A DNA stretch of 64,000 bases, taken from NCBI GenBank assembly GCA_905147135.1, contig LR990041.1, positions 16,553,907-16,617,906 on the forward strand, in the 5' to 3' direction. This document shows positions 21,645 through 33,400 of the stretch, one piece after another. Numbering within the stretch: the first letter of the stretch is position 1; each line of letters opens with the position of its first letter. The stretch comes from Blastobasis lacticolella (lineage: Eukaryota; Arthropoda; Insecta; Lepidoptera; Blastobasidae). The notes beneath the pieces are model-generated. The model was not told the origin of the DNA. It did not search any database and saw nothing but the letters and a program-made list of their open reading frames with translations. A program made the position numbers and the translations under genes.

Positions 21645-21896
21645 CTTTTTTTTTTTAATGTTATCCGGCAGACAAACAGGCGTGCGGGCCACCTGATGGA
21701 AAGTGGTCACTGCCGCCTATGAACATCAGCAACACCAGGGGAGTCACCAATGCGTTGCTCGCCTCTGAAGAGACCTCTAATATACCTCTTGAACGATCTC
21801 ATGTCATAGTCCAAAGGAAACACTGTGGCTGGGAGCTCATTCCCCATCCGAACACCTGCAGTGGCACCGTAAATGTATGTTGTGATGCAAACATAC
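21645..21896 (-). pseudogene. 3' end of a CR1-like LINE, minus strand
   Basis: On the minus strand the frame reads MGNELPATVFPLDYDMRSFK, then RRQ and a stop, the usual LNSLP-VFP-type C-terminus of a lepidopteran CR1-like ORF2. It is followed by a 3' UTR containing CACCTGATGGAAAGTGGTCA on the plus strand and a T-run at 21648-21656 (A-run on the element strand). The rest of the element is missing. Confidence 0.55.
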
Positions 21897-22175
21897 ATTG
21901 ACACCCGGTTTCTGAAACGCTTATCAACGCAAAAATCACGTAACAGCTTGTTGAACACTGATTAAATGCAGTTTGGGTTTCTGAAAGGGCCAATTGACGG
22001 CTTGTTAACAGCTTGTTAACGGATTGTCAAATCTCCAATTAACGGCTGATTATTGTAATTTTGGGTTTCCGGAAAGCTTTTTCTCATGTTAACTGTATGT
22101 TATCGCCGTGTTATTTTAATTGGCGAAAATCGACCAATTAACCGATTGTCAAAAGAAATTATATCCGATTTCCTT

Positions 22176-22790
22176 GGTCTAGGTCTTGGTCCTGGCCCTG
22201 GTCCAGGTCCTAGTTTTGGTCCAAGGCAAAGTCCAGGTCTAGGGTCCAGGTTCTGGTCAAGGATCATGACCAAAACTGCAACCACAATTTGAGCTTGAAC
22301 CAGAACCAGGACCTAGACCAGTGCCAGCACATAGACCATAAACATTAGGTGAACCAGGACCTGGTTCGGGGCCGGGATATGCACCTGAACCAGGACCAGG
22401 ACCTGAACCACGGACATGTCAGGGTCCAGGACCTGGACCTGAACTAGGAGCTGGTCCGGGGCCAGGGCCTGAACCTGATCCAGGACCTGGTGCGGGGCCA
22501 GGACCTGGTCCGAAAACAGGACCTGGACCTGAACCAGTACTTGGTCCGGGGCCAGTAAGTAGACCTAAACCAGTACCTGGTCCGAAGCCAGGACCTGGAC
22601 CTGAACCACGAACTGGTCTGGGTCCAGGACCTGGACCTGAACCAGTACCTTGTCCGGGGCCAGTACCTGGACCTGAACCAGGACCTGGTCCGAAGCCAGG
22701 ACCTGGACCTGAACCAGGAACTGATCCGGGGCCAGGACCTGGACCTGAACCACGAACCGGCCCGTGTCCAGGACTTGAACCAGGATTTAA
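22176..22790. repeat. GGACCTGGACCTGAACCAGG minisatellite
   Basis: Irregular tandem array built from 6-bp and larger units (GGTCCTGG, GGACCTGGACCTGAACC, GGTCCGGGGCCAG). The first part (22176-22260) is in the complementary strand sense to the rest, so the array is itself inverted. Open frames across it are by-products of the repeat unit, not genes. Confidence 0.85.
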
Positions 22791-22799
22791 CTAATGGGA

Positions 22800-23015
22800 T
22801 TATTGGGAGAAACACACAGAATCGATAGCCGATGGGGCGGATGTTGTTGAGTGGCTTTCTCTGGATGGCCTCCCAAGAGATGGACGGACAACCTCTTTAA
22901 GGTCCTAGGGAGCCGATGGATGCAAGATAACAGAGTCGACCAGAGTGTAAGCCGTGGGAGGCCTGTATTCAGCAGTGGACCGGGACCCACCTAACTGCCT
23001 AAAGATGATGATGAT
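22800..23015 (+). pseudogene. 3' fragment of an RTE-clade LINE
   Basis: One frame reads KRWTDNLFKVLGSRWMQ and another reads EACIQQWTGT and then stops, the hallmark C-terminus of RTE (BovB-type) ORF2. It is followed by a GATGATGATG tail at about 23005-23017. It is very short, frameshifted and 5' truncated. Confidence 0.7.
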
Positions 23016-23418
23016 GGGATTACTGATCCACTGGAACCCGTGACCCTATAACATAAATATTGTTATATTTTCTCTTTTCTCGCTCTGTATATTTTTTTGA
23101 TAATATTCGATTTTACACGAAAACTATACAATCGCTATCAGTTTCATCTAAAAGTTGAATATCCCGCCGCTATCAAAAGGCCGTTAGGGAAAGAGACAAA
23201 TCAATGCGTTAGACAGAAACAAAACATATATGAGTGAATGAATGTGACTGATTTTAGCAGGGGTAGCCACACGAAAAAATTGATCTCTTGTTAATGATCG
23301 ATTAGCCAACAATAGATTGATTGGCCTTTCAGAAACCCACAGTGATTTAACAGCTTGTTAAATGTGACAGTCTGTTAGCTAATCAATGATTTGACAAGCG
23401 TTTCAGAAACCGGGTGAC

Positions 23419-24431
23419 ACACACACACCACACACACTTTTAGTTTTAATTACCTTTTTATATAAGATACATGGAGGGTTCCTGGAGACCTGCAATACAG
23501 GATAAACCTAGAGCAGGCTCCAAGTTCCCCGGTTTTTGTGCCTATCCAGTTTATTGTACAATTTTTGTGAAATAAATACTTATACTTATACTAAATACTT
23601 TCCAGAGGGATGGGATCACGCGATTGGAGATCGGTCCTGGGTTTGCAATCGTGTAGGAGCTCCTTTACTTTCTTGGGGTATGATTTTGGGGGTGCCACTT
23701 GACGGCGAAGCATTGCAGAATAGACAAAAATAGAAATTTTCATTCCACTTACTTAATAATCTGTCTTGTCTTTGGTTGATTGTTACTGTGATGTCGTCGT
23801 CGAGTTTCGAGTGTCGTCGTCTTTTGTAAAGTTTTAACAAGGTAAATACTATTTACGGTTTTGTTGCTAATAGCATATTGTCGTACTATTAATGTTTTTC
23901 ATATTGTGAAGATACCGGAGATATTTTTTGCAGTTAAAATTCCAATGTTCTTTTCTTCCTTCTTTCCTAGCCGCCATATTAAGTTGAAAGCGAAATCTAC
24001 GCTTTAATTTTATCGGTAAATATCTCAGTAATCATTTGGTTTTCCGTAAAAGTAAAGAAGGAAATATCTTGCTGGTGATATACTTGTATTAGAAAATTTA
24101 ATAGTTGAGTCATAGTTTTTGCCAATTTTTAGATATTTTTGGGGAGTTGCAATAAATATTTATCTCTAGCGTTTGTTGACGCGTCTCGTAATCTCGTTTT
24201 AATCTCTAGGGTACCGTTATTGTTACAGAATTGTGTGCTTTGATAAAGTGTCCTTGTTAATTGTTTCAGATATTCCCGGACTAAGTTGGTGAACGTGATA
24301 AACTTATCAAATAGCTTATATGTGTCTAAAAGTGACTTGTGGTAAAATTTGTTTAGTGTTGGACTTGTGTATACAGTTGTGATTATTGTAAGTTTATAAT
24401 TTTAATCACCCTAGTGGGGTTGTTCGGCAAA
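23419..24431 (+). promoter_or_regulatory. Upstream region and probable 5' UTR of me31B
   Basis: 23419-23740 holds a CA-rich stretch and LINE-like 3' sequence. 23780-24431 is likely promoter and 5' UTR. A possible non-coding exon ends AACAAG before GTAAAT at 23842, with a matching acceptor TTGTTTCAG at about 24270; this is inference. A CCGCCATATTAA motif near 23971 resembles a Pho/YY1 site (GCCAT core). No TATA box is obvious. Confidence 0.4.
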
Positions 24432-27400
24432 ATGATGACGGAAAATAGAATTAGTTCAAGTAATCACGTCGGAAATAGTATGAATAATCAGAAAGGGTAA
24501 GTATCTAGCTGACTTCATTTCTTTGTTCGTTTTTTGCAATGGCGATCACAAATATTTTTTTTATTGCAGAGATGTCGATAAAACTATCGACGACATCGGT
24601 TGGAAGTCTAAATTGAAAATACCCCCAAAAGACGGCAGAATAAAAACTAGTGTAAGTTTTTGAAATACCTTCTTTTTCGTGACCAGCGGGGCTGTTGCCT
24701 ACCTCAGTGTACAACTGAATTTGATATTTGGTAATCTTGCAAATATGATAATCGCTACGTAGATGATGTACTAAAGAGTTACTAAATTTTTTAATCCAGT
24801 TTTACTTGTGAGTTGGGCAATAGCCCTGCAGGAATTAAATGTCAAATTCAGTTGTCCACTGATTTGGGCAATAGGCATATGAACTGTTCGTTACATTTAA
24901 AAGTGTTTCATGTACAATTACAATGAATTAATGTGGCAAAACTGAATAGTTTATTCCCTAGTTTGCAACCCTGAGATCTCAATGTAACTTCGGTGAGACT
25001 CATAAAACATGGATATTATGACAAATGAACAGGCATGATTCATTATATTGTGAACATCATAAGTCACGTATTTTCCGTTTTTGGTTACTTTTATTCCAAA
25101 ATACAAAAATTGAGGGCTAAATCCACTAGAAACAAGTCCTTAAGTAACTCATCAGCTGATTACTCCCGAGTGTCAATGACCTTTCGGCAGGCTAGCGCAG
25201 GGTCATGGACACTAGCATTTTTGTACACAAATTAGTATAAGTCATTCTCAAGCTCCTGTTAGAATATTTTATTTATTATTTACACTAGCAGCTGTAATCT
25301 AATGCATGTATATCAATATTGTCTAATTCTATTATTGTGAGAGCCTATATCTATACATAGTATAAAACTAAGTCGCTTCCTGCTGTCTGTAGGGATGTAT
25401 CTATGTATGGAAGCAAGCGAAGATCCCCCATCTCTCGGGGACCTCTAGTAAGATACATATTCACTTCTCTACTTGTAGATGCCCTTCTGGTAAACTAAAC
25501 GGTAAATATTTGTAGAGAAAGACCAAGCCCCTGTCGTTCTGTTCAACAACAGTAATATAGAGCCATCATATTAAAATTTAAGCTATTTAAATAATAAAAA
25601 CAAAGCTTTATTATGGAAGTACTTATATGTTTTGTATGTATACTGTTTAGGATGTGACAGATACAAGAGGTAATGAATTTGAAGAGTTTTGCCTGAAACG
25701 TGAGCTGCTGATGGGTATATTTGAAAAAGGTTGGGAGAAACCTTCTCCTATTCAAGAGGCTTCAATTCCCATTGCTCTTAGTGGTAAGGATGTGCTTGCC
25801 CGAGCTAAAAACGGAACTGGCAAAACTGGCGCCTACTGTATTCCAGTTTTAGAACAGGTATGTTTAGATGTAATATTGTCTATCTACAGTATTTAAGTAT
25901 TTGTGATACATAATGATGAGATATATGGATTCCCCTTCACTTTTGATAAGTGATAATATCCAAACTGAATGAATTTGACAGCCTCTTCTGCACATTGTCA
26001 CAAAATACTAAGAGTTTTAAATAAGATTATTGTTTTTTAGGTGGATCCTAAGAAAGATTGTATCCAAGCTTTAATTGTGGTACCAACTAGGGAGTTAGCG
26101 CTCCAAACCTCACAGATTTGCATTGAACTTGCAAAGCATACAGACATTCGTGTAATGGTCACTACAGGAGGTACAAATCTCCGTGACGACATAATGCGTA
26201 TTTATCAGAATGGTGAGTGATGTTTTTAAATAACTTTGTCCTCATAAGTTCCATGGTGCAGACATTGATTGAATAAATGGTAGTCTCATCACTACATAGT
26301 ATAAAACAAAGTCGCTTTCTCTGTCCCTATGTCCCTTTGTATGCTTAAATCTTTGAAACTACGCAACGGATTTTGATGCGGGTTTCAACAGCAGATAGAG
26401 TGATTCAAGAGGAAGGTTTATAAGCAAGTAGAAAGAGGGTAGGTAGGAGTAAAGTAGGTGTACGCGAACGAAGTCGCGCCGGGTCCACTAGTTTTTATAT
26501 AAATAAATAAAAAGCATGTTACTCTAAATCACATGGCAGCCATAATATTATATATGTATAGGTATTTATTTAGTATTTGTGTTATTCATTATATATGTAG
26601 GTAATTTAACTATTATATTATACTAGCAGCTGCCCCGGCTTCGCTCGGGTACACGGGTATATTGCCTATGTCACCCAGGGATAGTGTAGCTTCCCAACGG
26701 TGAAAGAATTTTTGAAATCGGTCCAGTAGTTTCAAAACCTATTCAATACAAACAAACAAACAAAAAATCAAACCTTTTCTCTTTATAATATTAGTATAGA
26801 TATATTGATACTTATGTCATTCAATTATATTATGTATTTGGGTGCACATCATATCTGCCTCTATTATAGCTAGAGATGTAACGGATATCCGGCCACTATC
26901 CGGTATCCGGCCTATCCGGCCATAATTTACTATCCGGCCGGATACCGGATAATGCGTTAATATCCGGCCGGATACCGGATAATGCGTTAATATCCGGCCG
27001 GATACCGGATAGTAAAAAATGTATGAAAAGCCCATAAAAGTGATTTTGCACATCGGAAATATATGCCCTTCTGTAGCAGTCGAGTAAAAAGTCGTATCAA
27101 AACATTTAAAAACCATAAATATTAATCAAAGAACTATTGATTATGTCGGCATCGGCACCTATTCTACTCTTATCGTTCATTTGGTAGGTTAGCAAAAATT
27201 TTTAATAGGTTTCTGGTCTTTTTGCACTATGCCTTTTCCATTAGCTGGAGTCAGGTCTCCTTGTCTGCTTCCTCCATTTCTTTCTATTTTGAGCAGTAGC
27301 AGCGTCAATAATATTGTCCTTCAGGTCTCGTTGGTCCGCCGTCAGCCAGGTGGCGTGTGGGTGTCTTCCGCGTCAGCGAGTAGTCGTCACCAAATTTAGG

Positions 27401-30400
27401 GCTACTTGCACTAAAGTGATCTTTGGGGCGGCGGAGCACATGCTCACACCATCGCATTGAGCGTTCTTAAATTTTCTCGGGCATAGGTGTCGTAGAAGTT
27501 ACAATTTGACAAGTGCTGTTTAGTATTATAATGTACTTAGTGTAATAATTTAAAGTCAATCAAGATATATATTGATATTATAGATATGAAAAAATATTAT
27601 CCTGGGTTAAAATATGAATTTCTTTATATTTAGAGGTAGTATACGATGTCGTTTATCCTCTACGATGCTGTGGGCTAATATGTAAACCCGTATTTTGAAA
27701 CTATCAATCCGTATGAGGGCGGAAGAATTGTTCAGTTCAACGTTCAAATTATTCACATTAAACGAAAACTTTAAATTACATAAACACATGCAGTCGTATA
27801 AAGGCCCATCCGCGATTACAGCTTGTACAAACTTAGGAGGCTGGCCGGATATCCGGTATCCGGTATCCGGCCAAACAACTATCCGTTTCTTTAAAGTTTT
27901 AGTTTAATGTGAATAATTTGAACGTTGAACTGAACAATTCTTCCGCCCTTATACGGATTGAAAGTTTCAAAATACGGGCTTACACATTAGCCCACAGCAT
28001 CGTAGGGGATAAACGACATCGTATACTACCTCTAAATATAAAGAAATTCATATTTTAATTCAGGATAATAAATTATGGCCGGATAGGCCGGATACCGGAT
28101 AGTGGCCGGATATCCGTTACATCTCTACAATAAATGGTTAAATAAATAAATAAATGGCACAGCATTTTCCACTAAAATCTAAGCTTGGTTGAATGTTGCA
28201 TGCAGCTTACACACTGAATGGTTTCTTATGTGACTAGAATAGTTCATGGAAATTCAAAATAGTGGTGTACTGTGTTCAGATAGTATAGGAGAATGTTGCA
28301 AAATTATTTATGGAACTTCAAATTTCTCAATAAATAATTTTTCTAAGTTTAGTACATCTAGGTGATGAACATGCTCAATATTAATTCCTAGATACCTGGC
28401 AGGGTTGGAACGTATCAAACAAATTTTTAATAAAAATTATTGATTTAACACATTCAACACATTGTGTATCCTTATGGGAACAAAAAATATTTTTCTATTA
28501 TTATAAATACTTTGTCACTCAACCAAGATCAAATGTGTTAAATTTTATGTATTTAATCTGATTTATTTTTAAATCATGAATTTTTCTAATCCTGATTATA
28601 ATAAATAAATATGCTTGGACAATTCACATAGCGCCATCTAGCCCCAAAGAAAGCAAAGCTTATATTATGGGTGCTATAGATAACTACTGACAAACTACTT
28701 ATACAATTTTAAATAATAATATGGTGGGGACCAAATGTCTGGCCATGCATGGGAAAAAGAGTAACCCAAGAACAAAGTCACCACCAAGGTTTCTGAACAT
28801 TGTTGACAAGAACAAGTAAAAAAGGTGGACGTAAGGAAGTAAGAAAGGTGGTGAAGGTAGCAGGTCTCGATTGACGCCAGATTGATGTTGAACATTGTCG
28901 TTAATTAATTTTAAGACTAGACTAGTAGTATTTTTGTGTAAAATGGTAATAAAATATTATTTTTACAAATTGTTTCAGTTCAAGTCATAATTGCGACACC
29001 AGGTCGTATGATTGATCTCATGGATAAGCAAGTAGCCAAGATGGATCAGTGTCGTATGTTAGTTTTGGATGAAGCAGATAAACTTTTGTCACAAGACTTC
29101 AAAGGAATGTTGGATATGGTCATTTCACGGTATGGTAACACATTGATTTATTATTGCAATTTATGAATTAGTTTTATTCATTTTATTAAATTGATTTATT
29201 GTTATTATAGATTACCCAAAGAACGTCAGATCTTGCTGTTCTCTGCTACTTTCCCATTGAGTGTAAAACAATTTATGGAGAAACACTTGAGGGAGCCTTA
29301 TGAGATTAATCTCATGGAGGAGTTAACTCTAAAAGGTGTAACACAGTACTATGCATTTGTGCAAGAAAGACAGAAAGTGCACTGTCTAAATACACTTTTT
29401 TCAAAGGTTTGTTAATTTTACATATTAGCTGTAAGCTATTAATAGTAGAATGAAATGTCCATGGGCCCAGAAGCAAATCGTATTACTTTTTTAGTATCCG
29501 ATGTTTTCTTACCGATTAGACTCCACTGAACCCAAAAGTGTTGTTTACACCGACCCCTCCCTGTCCACACCCTTTCCTCTCCGATGTGTCCCAGCCGTGG
29601 TTTTTTTTTCATTTTACATTGTAACGGTTACAGATAGGAGCAAATGGTCAAAGGAACTTAATCCACATTAAATTTCCTTGAATGCTAAATTTATAACTAT
29701 GCAACTAGTTTTTGAACAACCGTTTTCTTTAGACATTGCATACAAAAGTGAAAAAAATATTTTCTTTATCTTTATTCTCGATTTGTAGAAAATTACAATA
29801 CAGTTTACCACATGGCACGGATTGTACTAAATTCGTACTAAATGTTTTCTTACTATTTCGAACTCGCTGAATAAAAATATGATGGTTGCTAACCCTTCCT
29901 CTTCCCCCTTACCTCCCTCCCTAAGTGATACAGATAAGAGGTAATCATCAAAAGTTAATCTACATTAAATTACCTAAACATCAATGACAAATTTATAACG
30001 ATACAATAGGTAGTTTTTGAAATACAGCCTTGGGTCACAGAGTAAACAGAGGGACATCGCCATACATACCTCGTGAGTGCGTGGCGTACGGGGAGAAACC
30101 AGTTTGAACCGAGTTATGTTAGCAAGGGCTATGCGTGGGAGCGGGGTCACGCAGCACGCTGTGTGCGCCTCACGTTTTATCATATTATGTATAGTTTTAA
30201 CAAATATAAATATTGTAAATATTGTTTGTTGTACTTGCATGAACAATACAAATAAGGAAAATAAAAAAGTGTCATTTTCCAGTTAGGTATCCTCAAGACT
30301 ACGCTTGGTGGCAGCAACTTCACTAAGTATAAATTATTATTGTTAATGTTGTAGAGGTACAAGCTTATTACATAGGTTAGCTTATACATAGGTACAAGCT

Positions 30401-33400
30401 TATTATTATTATTGAATGCTGTGGTATAAAAACTATTTATAATCGGTTAAGTATTTTTTTTAGTTTATCCATAACAAATGCACCAACAAACAACCAATCA
30501 ACAATTAAATCTTCGGTCAGCTACTGTCATTTTTTTATTCAGTGGGGTCGAATAGGTAAGGAGACACAATTTTCTAAAAGGAAATTCGGTCAGCCTATAT
30601 GACCAATAACGTTGAGCTATATGTCATTGGTAAGCATTTTTTATTTTGTATAACTTTTATTATGTAGACAATTTTCGAATCGCTGAGAAAAAGTTATGGT
30701 CAATTAAACTCCATTTGGTACTGGAAAATTCGACCTATTTGATCAATAACGTTGAGCGATATCTCATTTTTTTTTCTACAACTTTCTAAGGCGTCAATTA
30801 TCAAATCGCTGTTGGAAAAAGGTATGGTCAATTAAAATGAACTTCCGATGATAAGTCCCATATCTCTGCTGTTTGGGTCAAATGGTAACTCACGTCATTC
30901 ACCTGCGACCCTAAAATCTCGATCAAGCTCAAAGAGCATAAAACATACGAGAGCATAATTCGGCCTACGCTCTATGGCTGCGAAACAGAGTTGCCGCCGT
31001 AGTAAAAGTAGTAGAAAATGAATAGTCTTTTCCAATGATATATCGCTCAACGTTATTGGTCAAATAGGCTGTGGTCCGTACATTTTTGCCGGTCCTCTTA
31101 CTGAGTGTAGGATCCGTAAGTGAACACCCCCGCGTGGAAAATTTATCTCAAGAAGCATTTGTTCACACAAGAATTAGATGTCGTTTCCTAGGTAAATTAA
31201 TGAGCTTTAAAATGTCTGAAGGCAACTTCCTCGTACTGCTCCCATTTTCCTACAAATTAAGAAGAACAGTAAAGAAAAACATTTATTTATCTTTTTCATG
31301 CAATGTGTAAGGCTGTATTTCAAAAACTACTTGTCGCATCGATATAAATTTAACTTTTAGATGTTTAGTAAATTTAACAATTTGCTCCTATCTGTAACCG
31401 TTTCACTGTAAAATGCAAGAAAACCGCGTTCAGCGGTGCCGAATTAGTAAGAAAACATCAGTTACCAAAAAGTAATATGATTTGCCTTTAGAACTTAGTT
31501 TTTTTAAATTTTTTGTACAGTCTGTTAGGATAAAGATGGCGACGTCCAATTCGAGTTTGGCGGTAAGAATAATAGGCTTCAATTGATTTGTAATTGGTCG
31601 CAATCGTAGCTCAATGACGGTTTTTATTAGAGATGTAACGGATATCCGGCCACTATCCGGTATCCGGCCTATCCGGCCATAATTTACTATCCGGCCGGAT
31701 ACCGGATAATGCGTTAATATCCGGCCGGATACCGGATAGTAAAAAATTTATGAAAATGCCATGAAAGTGATTTTGCTCATCGGAAATATATTCTGTAGCA
31801 GTCGAGTAAAAAGTCTTATTAAAACGTTTAAAAACCATAAATATTAATCAAAGAACTATTGATTATGTCGACATCGGCACCTATTCTACTCGTATCGTTC
31901 ATTTGGTAGGTTAGCAAAAATTTGTAATAGTTTTCTGGTCTCTTCTTTTTGCACTATGCCTTTTCCATTAGCTGGAGTGAGCTCTCCTTGTCTGCTTCCT
32001 CCATTTCTTATATTTTGAGCAGTGTCAGCGTCCCGTTGGTCCGCCGTCATTCCGCGTCAGCGAGTCGTCGTCGCCAAATTTAGGGCTACTTGCACTAAGG
32101 TGATTTTTGGGGCGGCGGAGTACATGCTCACACCATCGCATTGACTTTTCTTACATTTTCTCGGGCATAGCTGTGACTTTGCAACTTCCACGAGTGTGGA
32201 CATTACGTACTTTGCTCAACAGGGTGATACTCGCTGATCAGCATAAATATGCATTTTTGTCGTGTGTGGCTAATGTGTAAGCCCGTATTTTGAAACTATC
32301 AATCCGTATAAGGGCGGAAGAATTGTTTAGTTCAACGTTCAAATTATTCACATTAAACGAAAACTTTAAATTAAGTAAACACATGCAGTCGTATAAACGC
32401 CGCGATTACAGCTTGTACACACTTGTTCAGAGACTAGTTTCGGTAATTTACTAAAGCATCTGTCAAATTTGTGACTCATGGTACGGATTTGTATGCAAAG
32501 CGCTGCGTAAACCACACTCCCCACGTAAACTGAAACGTGTGTGGTAAAGTCAATTAACCAATAGCAACTCACGGTACGGATTTTAGTTCCGCTACTGCCC
32601 GATAGAGGCGCTGTACGAATTCTCATAGAAACTTCTTTACGTTCACTGTACAGTAAACGGGAAAACAAACTCACGGTAGACCTACTGACCTGTAAATATC
32701 CGGCCGCCGGATATCCGGCTAGGAGGCTGGCCGGATATCCGGTATCCGGCCAAACAACTATCCGTTACATCTCTAGTTTTTATATGCTGCTACTCGATTG
32801 AAGTGTAATGAGCCGTGGCTCACTTCCCACAAATTGCCATAGGTGGCGCGCTCTAACGACTGACGACATTAATATAATCTCTTGGCTGCATGGTATTGAT
32901 ATTTATTTTAAAGTCAGTGCTCCTTGGGATTCAACTTTATAAATGTTAATTACTTATAGATTTCGGGTGGACTGGAAGATGAAAGATGTGTAACTTTGTG
33001 TCCACCCTTGTACCCCATCGTCCACTTGCTACTAGCGTTTTAACGTAGTTTAAATTGTTCTGAGGGAATGAATGATGACAGTAATACACATGTTTGCCAT
33101 ACAACTAAAACAAAAGTCCCATATAGTCGAAATATTATAATAGTGTTTTAGTCCTTAGAGCGCGCCATCTATGTGAATTGTATTGTTTATTGTTGAAAAC
33201 GGCTCATTCGATTGCAGTCGCAGTTCAATGACAGTTTTACGTGTATTGGTATTCTGCTAAAATTAAAACTGCCGTTGAGCTGCTATTGCGATCCAATTAC
33301 AATTCAATCGAGCCGACAGATAACCAGGGTTAAGCAATATTCGCAATGTTCGATAACTGGAAGGGTGTTCGTCTACTAAAACATGCAGCTACATTATTGG

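Larger units (their letters stand above)
21899..23418. mobile_element. TIR element carrying a minisatellite and an RTE fragment
   Basis: Inverted termini GACACCCGGTTTCTGAAACG (21900) and CGTTTCAGAAACCGGGTGAC (to about 23418), continuing as CTTATCAA/TTTGACAAG. Subterminal motifs AACAGCTTGTTAA and GGGTTTCTGAAAGGGCCAAT are repeated in inverted form near 23320-23360. No transposase is present; the interior holds the minisatellite at 22176-22790 and an RTE 3' fragment. No clear duplication was found at the ends. Confidence 0.6.

Noticed and set aside
22086..22815. Long open frames over the GGACCTGGACC minisatellite, reading as WFRSRSW-type repeats
   Set aside because: The frames follow the repeat unit on both strands and have no start context, homology or splice signals.
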